Below the pieces are notes generated by a model. The model ran no database searches. It saw nothing but the letters and a program-made list of their open reading frames with translations, and was not told the DNA's origin. Source: Bacteroidales bacterium (GTDB lineage: Bacteria > Bacteroidota > Bacteroidia > Bacteroidales > VadinHA17). From it: DNA of 10,999 nt. Where the stretch lies: positions 1-10,999 of the forward strand of contig JALOMK010000031.1 in the NCBI GenBank assembly GCA_025455505.1. The letters are read 5' to 3'. Shown here piece after piece: positions 6,207 through 10,999 of the stretch (within the stretch, counting starts at the first letter, position 1; the number at the start of each line of letters is the position of its first letter). Both the position numbers and the translations under genes were made by a program.

Positions 6207-9107
6207 ATGAAGCCCCGCTTACTGTTCTCATTGCTTTTGGCAGCTATCTCCATGACGGTGGCAGGACAGTATTATGAAACCGGCCAGGATCCCGCTTCCG
6301 TGAAGTGGAAACAGATCAGGAGCAGCCATTTCAACGTGATATTCCCCGAAAGCTTTGAAAAGCAGGGTATTGAATATTCCCGGATGCTTGAAAAAGCTAC
6401 AGAAGGACTGCATGATCTTTACCCGGTGAAGAAATTCAGGATCCCCGTTGTCCTTCATAGTTATTCAACAAGGTCAAATGGCTATGTTGCCTGGGCTCCA
6501 AGCAGGATGGAACTCTACCCTACACCCGAACAGAACAGCATTCCCCTCGGAACTTCAAGCCAGCTGGCATTCCACGAAATGGTCCATGTGAACCAGCTCC
6601 TTTCACTAAACAGCGGCTTCACCAGGGGGGCCTCTTTTCTACTGGGGCAACAGGCGGCAGGAGCAGTTGCAGTCTTTCTCCCTCTCTGGCTCCTCGAGGG
6701 GGAGGCAGTATTTGGAGAGACGGCCATGTCAGCTTCGGGGCGGGGAAGGGCTGCGTTTTTCCAGAAAGAACTGAAGGCGCTTTCCGTAGAAAAAGGATCC
6801 CTGTACAGCTATGATAAAATGATAAACGGGTCTTATCGCAACTATGTACCCGATCATTACCAGCTTGGATACCAGGCGGCGGCCTGGGGAAGGCTGAAAT
6901 ACGGCGACCAGGTATGGAACGATGCTTTCAGGAAAACCGGAAGGGAACCATTTACACTTAACCCGGTTAACATTAGTCTGAGGGCAGGAGCAGGAACAAC
7001 AAAGAAAAAGCTCCTTATGGAGGCGTTTGACAGCCTTGGGACAACGTGGAGGAAGGACATGGGCGGGAACCTTAAAAAAGATTACAACCCCCTTAATCCG
7101 CCTAAAAAGGGGCAATTCCGCAATTATTACTGCCCTGTGGCAGCAGGAAGCGACAGCATCATTGCAATAAGGACTTCACTTTCGGCAATTCCTGTATTTG
7201 TTCTCATAAACCCGGCCCAGAAGACAGAAAAAGCAATACACACTCCCGGACTGATTTATCCATACTATATTTCTTATGCAGCTAAAAAGATCGTATGGGT
7301 TGAAACGCAATACGATATGCGCTGGGAGAACAGGGATTTTTCAGTTATAAAAATACTTGATCTTAACACCGGCAGGGTCCGAAGGCTTACATCCGGGTCA
7401 AGGTATATGGCGGCATCCATCTCACCCGGAGGAGACAGGATAGCCGCGGTCGAAACGCCGGCAGGGAGCAGCGGGCGTCTTGTTTTACTCGACAGCGGCA
7501 CAGGAGCAGTAAACGGCACAGCAGATGCACCAGCGAATTCTCACCTGCAAAGGCCTCAATGGTCTTCGGACGGGAAAACAATCACATTTGTTTCGCTGGA
7601 TGCGGACGGTGAATCGGTGCTGGCATATTCGCTAACTGAAAACACCTGGAGAACAATCCGGAATAGTTCAAGAGAGGATATTCAGTCGGCAGTAATGAGG
7701 AATGACTCCTTGTTCTACATAGGCTCGGCAGGCGGGACAGATGATGTTTATGTTCAGACGGCTGAAGGCAGGATTGCCGGAATAACAAAATCAAGGTTCG
7801 GTGTCGGCGATTTCTCACTCAGGGGGAATACTGTTTACTTCAGCGATTATACCTCAGCTGGCAACAATATAGCAGGCACGGCTCTTTCCGAAGCATATTC
7901 CGATTCCGGGAACAAGGACAGGTCATACCTGATCAACAGATTCTCCTACAGTGATAAAACAAGCATTCCTTCACCTGATACTTCGGTACTTGTCTCCAGG
8001 TCATACAGGAAATGGACTCATTTATTCCGTTTTCACAGCTGGATGCCCTTCTATGCCGACCTGGACGAGATAATGAGTGATCCTGCATCTGTCAGACCCG
8101 GATTAACACTCATGAGTCAGAATACATTAAGCACTCTTATCTCAACAATAGGTTATGAGTATTCAGCAGAAGGCAAACATCTGCTACACAGTTCTGTTTC
8201 CTGGAAAGGCTGGTACCCGGTTTTTGACTTTGAAGTCGATTACGGCGATGATCCGCTTGTAATACGCAGTTCAGGCAGCGCGGGGGCCCCATCAGATATC
8301 AGGAGGGGTATTACATCCATAAACACAGTCTCGGTTCCACTGCGTTTCTCCGCCGGCCCCTTCTTTCAGTACCTGAGGCCATCGTATACAATTGAATACA
8401 GTAATGATTACATTTATATTCCTGAAGACCAGGCTTACGATTACGGGCAGTCCATAACCACTGCCAGGCTATATTTTTCCAATTACCGCAGGTATGCATG
8501 GCGTGATATCAATCCCAGGCTTGCCCAGAGTGTTGACATAAGCTATACCTATGCACCGTGGGACAGTGACATTTACGGCACTTCGCTTTCACTCCGGAGC
8601 TCTTTCTGGTTTCCTGGCTTTCTGAGGAATCACAGTATACGCCTGCGCTATGAAGGTGAGAGACAGGACCCCTCAAGATTTATGTATGGGAACAAGGTGG
8701 GTCTGCCAAGAGGGTATACTGACATCAGGTCAAGGGAAAGGGATCTCATCAGCGGTGATTATGTCATGCCGCTTTTATATCCAGACCTGAACCTTGCAAG
8801 CTTTTTCTACCTGACAAGGATCAGGGGGGCGCTATTCTATGATTACGAGAAGGCTTTTGGAAACACATATTACTCCATGACTTCATCCGGAACACAACAG
8901 AATGTCTATCATGGCTATGAAGAGATCTTCAAATCCTATGGCCTTGAGCTGATGGGTGATTTTTATGTTTTAAGGCTGCCCTTTGAGGTTTCTGCCGGTG
9001 TAAGGTCGGCCTGGACCGCAATGAGTTCAAGTCCTGTTGTCAGTATGCTGTTCACCATTGACATTTACGGAATGAACATAGGCAGGGACAGGCGCAGGCC
9101 TTACTGA
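6207..9107 (+). CDS. Outer-membrane zinc metalloprotease with propeller and Omp85-like barrel
   Basis: A 966-residue secreted protein. A signal peptide is clear (1-20, cleavage likely after VAG). Residues about 35-290 resemble a peptidase MA-like (gluzincin) domain: the zinc motif is His123-Glu124-x-x-His127 in FHEMVHVNQ, and Glu164 in PLWLLEGEAVF is the expected third ligand, 37 residues on. Residues about 305-560 hold PD40/TolB-like propeller blades, for example SPGGDRIA (407-414) and WSSDGKTITF (452-461). Residues about 640-966 alternate as beta strands and contain GLPRGY (832-837), followed by SGDYVMPLLY, the RGY-type signature of Omp85/BamA barrels. The protein ends in an aromatic residue (Tyr966), as outer-membrane barrels often do. 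No POTRA domains are seen. I infer a barrel-anchored protease with substrate recognition by the propeller; the side of the membrane it faces is unknown. The start follows a perfect -7 element. The protease motif is strong; the barrel is likely; the substrate is unknown. Confidence 0.78.
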   Translation: MKPRLLFSLLLAAISMTVAGQYYETGQDPASVKWKQIRSSHFNVIFPESFEKQGIEYSRMLEKATEGLHDLYPVKKFRIPVVLHSYSTRSNGYVAWAPSRMELYPTPEQNSIPLGTSSQLAFHEMVHVNQLLSLNSGFTRGASFLLGQQAAGAVAVFLPLWLLEGEAVFGETAMSASGRGRAAFFQKELKALSVEKGSLYSYDKMINGSYRNYVPDHYQLGYQAAAWGRLKYGDQVWNDAFRKTGREPFTLNPVNISLRAGAGTTKKKLLMEAFDSLGTTWRKDMGGNLKKDYNPLNPPKKGQFRNYYCPVAAGSDSIIAIRTSLSAIPVFVLINPAQKTEKAIHTPGLIYPYYISYAAKKIVWVETQYDMRWENRDFSVIKILDLNTGRVRRLTSGSRYMAASISPGGDRIAAVETPAGSSGRLVLLDSGTGAVNGTADAPANSHLQRPQWSSDGKTITFVSLDADGESVLAYSLTENTWRTIRNSSREDIQSAVMRNDSLFYIGSAGGTDDVYVQTAEGRIAGITKSRFGVGDFSLRGNTVYFSDYTSAGNNIAGTALSEAYSDSGNKDRSYLINRFSYSDKTSIPSPDTSVLVSRSYRKWTHLFRFHSWMPFYADLDEIMSDPASVRPGLTLMSQNTLSTLISTIGYEYSAEGKHLLHSSVSWKGWYPVFDFEVDYGDDPLVIRSSGSAGAPSDIRRGITSINTVSVPLRFSAGPFFQYLRPSYTIEYSNDYIYIPEDQAYDYGQSITTARLYFSNYRRYAWRDINPRLAQSVDISYTYAPWDSDIYGTSLSLRSSFWFPGFLRNHSIRLRYEGERQDPSRFMYGNKVGLPRGYTDIRSRERDLISGDYVMPLLYPDLNLASFFYLTRIRGALFYDYEKAFGNTYYSMTSSGTQQNVYHGYEEIFKSYGLELMGDFYVLRLPFEVSAGVRSAWTAMSSSPVVSMLFTIDIYGMNIGRDRRRPY

Positions 9108-9118
9108 CATCCGGGTCT

Positions 9119-9148
9119 GCCTGCTGGCGGATCACAATGCCTGCAGGC
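9119..9148. terminator. Weak inverted repeat between convergent protease and decarboxylase genes
   Basis: GCCTGC (9119-9124) can pair with GCAGGC (9143-9148) around an 18-base loop that holds the stop of the decarboxylase gene. A perfect palindrome GCCTGCAGGC (9139-9148) and another, CGGGCGCCCG (9151-9160), lie inside the decarboxylase coding end. There is no T-run. A shared 3' structure is possible, but coding constraint and GC content could also explain it. Confidence 0.22.
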
Positions 9149-10553
9149 TGCGGGCGCCCGATTTGATCAGTTCCCAGGCAGCATCCACATGATGCGGTGC
9201 CACGTTAGTCTGTGCCGTAACCATCCTCAGGGCATATTTCCCATTAAGCACAGTATGTGTAAGGTATATTTTTCCGCTGTCATTCAGCTTATGGTTGAGG
9301 GCCTCGTTCATCCTGTTAAGTCCGTCTTCGCTTATACCGCCAGGATTATACCTGAAGCAGACGACGCTAAGCACGGCGGGGGCAAGAAGTTCAAAGTCGC
9401 TTTCAACCGATATCCGTTCTGCAAGCCCGGAGGCAAGCTTTATGTGAAGCCTTACCTTTTCCTGAAGGCCTTTCACGCCGTATGACCTGATTACAAACCA
9501 CAGTTTGAGCGCCCTGAATCTCCTTCCAAGGGGAACGCCCCAGTCGCGGTAGTCATTTACAAGGCCCCTTGTTCTTGTTTTGAGATATTCCGGAAGTATC
9601 TCGAAGGTCCTTATAAGCGAAGCTGCATCCCTTACAAAATAGGCACTGCAATCGAAGTTTGTGAACATCCACTTGTGCGGGTTAAAGACAAAGCTGTCGA
9701 AATACGTCTTTTCGCCGAGCATCCACCTGAATTCCGGGAGTATGAGGGCGGTTCCGGCCATGGCGGCGTCAACATGAAGGAAGATGCCATGCTGCCTGCA
9801 AATGTGACCAATATCGTCAAGAGGGTCAATTGCTGTAGTTCCTGTCGTGCCAATGGTAGCGATGACGCAGCAGGGAACATATCCCATTTCCCTGTCGCGG
9901 GTTATCGCAGATTCAAGCTTAAGCGGGTCCATTGAAAAATCATCCATCACGCCTATCCTGACAAGGTTTTTCTTTCCTATCCCGGCGATGCGTACAGCTT
10001 TTTCAACCGAGGAGTGAGTTTGTCCGGAGCAGTACACACGGAGTTTTCCTGCTGCAGATTCCCCGTCGCTGTTGAAGCAGAAGCCTGTTGATTTCTCGCG
10101 TGCAGTCAGGATGGCAGCGAGGGTGGCCGTTGATGCTGTATCCTGGATAACGCCCTCAAAAACTGGAGGCAGCCCGATCATTTCACCAAGCCACATCATC
10201 ATCTTTTGTTCCAGTTCAGCGGCGGCCGGAGAGGTTTCCCAGATCATGCACTGGGAGGCCAGTGTTGAAATGAGCATTTCCGCAAGTACCGACGGAGGAC
10301 TTGAATTTGCGGGGAAGTACGCGAAGAATGAAGGATGCTGCCAGTGAGTGATTCCCGGCATGATAATGTCACTGAAATCTTTCATCAGTGACTCGAAGGG
10401 CTCTGGATTGTCAGGAGGGCTTCCAGGGAGCTTTTTGAATATTTCTCCTGGTGCTGATTGCGATTTAACGGGATAGCTTTCAACATTCTCCATGTATGAA
10501 GCCATCCATTCTACAAGCTCATGTGCCTGTCTTCGGAACTCATCAGGCTTCAT
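9132..10553 (-). CDS. Aromatic-L-amino-acid decarboxylase (PLP-dependent, group II)
   Basis: A complete 473-residue cytosolic enzyme, the usual length of the family (human DDC is 480). It should convert tryptophan, tyrosine, phenylalanine or DOPA to the amine and CO2. Visible landmarks: ITHWQHPSFFAYFP (68-81), SPAAAELE (108-115), His180 in GQTHSSVEKA stacking on the cofactor, Asp262 in HVDAAMAG binding the pyridine nitrogen, and Lys294 in NPHKW forming the Schiff base. Tyr335 in NDYRDW corresponds to the mobile-loop tyrosine needed for decarboxylation, so I favour decarboxylase over aldehyde synthase. PLGRRFRALK and YGVKGLQ also match animal DDC closely. The ATG at 10553 lies 10 bases after the atpC stop with no Shine-Dalgarno site, so it is probably co-transcribed with atpDC. 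The exact substrate cannot be read from the sequence, and no transporter or antiporter gene is beside it. Confidence 0.93.
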   Translation of the reverse strand: MKPDEFRRQAHELVEWMASYMENVESYPVKSQSAPGEIFKKLPGSPPDNPEPFESLMKDFSDIIMPGITHWQHPSFFAYFPANSSPPSVLAEMLISTLASQCMIWETSPAAAELEQKMMMWLGEMIGLPPVFEGVIQDTASTATLAAILTAREKSTGFCFNSDGESAAGKLRVYCSGQTHSSVEKAVRIAGIGKKNLVRIGVMDDFSMDPLKLESAITRDREMGYVPCCVIATIGTTGTTAIDPLDDIGHICRQHGIFLHVDAAMAGTALILPEFRWMLGEKTYFDSFVFNPHKWMFTNFDCSAYFVRDAASLIRTFEILPEYLKTRTRGLVNDYRDWGVPLGRRFRALKLWFVIRSYGVKGLQEKVRLHIKLASGLAERISVESDFELLAPAVLSVVCFRYNPGGISEDGLNRMNEALNHKLNDSGKIYLTHTVLNGKYALRMVTAQTNVAPHHVDAAWELIKSGARSLQAL

Positions 10554-10563
10554 TGCAGGGATT

Positions 10564-10809
10564 TTATCTTACAGAATCTGCGAGAAGGATTATCCTGTTG
10601 GCTTTCACCTCGATTACACCTCCGTTTATTTCATACCTGCTCTCGCGGCCTTCCATATCATGCATGATCACAGGGCCGTTTTCGAGTGTAGATACTATGG
10701 GAGCGTGGTCCTTCAGCACCTGGAAGGAGCCCTTTTTCCCCGGAACTCTTACGGATTTTACCTCCCCTTCAAATATTTTTTTGTCGGGTGTGATAATCTC
10801 GATCTTCAT
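10564..10809 (-). CDS. atpC: ATP synthase epsilon subunit, short form
   Basis: An 81-residue protein that matches the N-terminal beta-sandwich of the F1 epsilon subunit throughout: IITPDKKIFEGEV at the start, VPGKKGSFQVL and HAPIVSTL in the middle, and INGGVIEVKANRIILLAD at the end. The C-terminal two-helix domain, which inhibits ATP hydrolysis in many bacteria (about 50 more residues), is absent. The ORF ends cleanly with TAA and no frameshift remnant follows; short epsilon subunits are common in Bacteroidota. It forms part of the central stalk of F1. It follows atpD by 11 bases; AAGGAA lies directly against the ATG. The decarboxylase gene follows 10 bases downstream. Confidence 0.93.
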   Translation of the reverse strand: MKIEIITPDKKIFEGEVKSVRVPGKKGSFQVLKDHAPIVSTLENGPVIMHDMEGRESRYEINGGVIEVKANRIILLADSVR

Positions 10810-10820
10810 TTCCTTATCAG

Positions 10821-10999
10821 TTATTTTGACTGGGCAAGGATCTTCTCACCCTTCTCAATAGCATCCTCAATTGTCCCAACCAGTAGGAACGCTGCTTCAG
10901 GGTACTGGTCTACCTTGCCATCCATTATCATGTTGAATCCCTTAATTGTATCCTCAATTGACACACGGGCTCCCTTGATGCCTGTAAAGTTTTCTGCAA
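10821..10999 (-). CDS. atpD: ATP synthase beta subunit, C-terminal fragment (cut by window edge)
   Basis: The last 58 codons of atpD, running in from the window end; the rest lies outside. The translation starts [12 protein letters not shown] and continues with [35 protein letters not shown] and ends ILAQSK. These are the conserved C-terminal helices of the F1 beta subunit, the catalytic subunit of ATP synthase. The stop is TAA at 10823-10821. The order atpD-atpC is the usual one. The catalytic motifs are outside the window, so only identity, not integrity, can be judged. Confidence 0.93.
   Translation of the reverse strand, partial: AENFTGIKGARVSIEDTIKGFNMIMDGKVDQYPEAAFLLVGTIEDAIEKGEKILAQSK

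Noticed and set aside
6729..7115. 128-codon minus-strand open frame inside the protease gene
   Set aside because: It has no signal, domain or start context, and lies opposite a coding region with clear motifs.
9139..9160. Palindromes GCCTGCAGGC and CGGGCGCCCG as operators or recombination sites
   Set aside because: Both lie inside the coding end of the decarboxylase, are short, and can arise from GC-rich codons; there is no other support.
10496..10861. 121-codon plus-strand open frame across the decarboxylase start, atpC and the atpD end
   Set aside because: It spans three well-supported minus-strand genes and shows no protein family features.
1..10999. CRISPR array, tRNA, rRNA, insertion sequence, phage or defence genes
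   Set aside because: I saw no regularly spaced repeats, no tRNA or rRNA signature, no transposase or integrase and no terminal inverted repeats; all large genes are ordinary chromosomal types.

Overview
The window reads as a chromosomal segment of a member of the Bacteroidota. The signs are a Bacteroidota-type lipobox, a GT117/DUF2723 membrane glycosyltransferase typical of the phylum, a short epsilon subunit of ATP synthase, little use of canonical Shine-Dalgarno sites, and TAnnTTTG-type -7 promoter elements. I could not assign genus or family. No rRNA, tRNA, CRISPR array, insertion sequence or other mobile element is visible.

Layout. Bases 1-135 are a leader region with one good -7 element. 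A tiny cysteine-rich lipoprotein gene (136-369, +) then runs head-on into a gene for a YfiR-like sensor / coiled-coil / transmembrane / SpoIIE (PP2C) phosphatase (370-2265, -), with no base between the two stop codons. Divergent from the phosphatase gene is a stand-alone receiver-domain response regulator (2433-2861, +). This pair looks like a signalling module. The regulator converges on a 1068-residue TMEM260-like GT117 glycosyltransferase (2873-6079, -), and a perfect 7-bp inverted repeat at the junction contains both stop codons. Divergent from the glycosyltransferase across 127 bp is a 966-residue secreted protein (6207-9107, +). It joins a zinc-metalloprotease domain, TolB/PD40-like beta-propeller repeats and an Omp85-like outer-membrane barrel.

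The right end is an operon on the minus strand, read from the window edge inward: the C-terminus of atpD, then atpC, then a complete aromatic-L-amino-acid decarboxylase gene 10 bp after atpC. The usual next atp genes are not there.

How the genes may work together. Most of the left and centre concerns the cell envelope: a lipoprotein, a periplasmic sensor driving a cytoplasmic phosphatase, a membrane protein glycosyltransferase and an outer-membrane protease. The periplasmic coiled coil of the phosphatase and the secreted part of the protease both carry D-(S/T)-(I/L) tripeptides. These match the known Bacteroidota O-glycosylation sequon, which gives a testable but unproven link to the glycosyltransferase between them. 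The right end concerns energy metabolism plus one amino-acid decarboxylase.

The points most worth a second look are the protease-propeller-barrel fusion, the YfiR-PP2C architecture with in-register QRDT repeats, the decarboxylase appended to atpDC, and the inverted repeats that embed stop codons at convergent gene ends. I did not find a clearly new defence or mobile system here.
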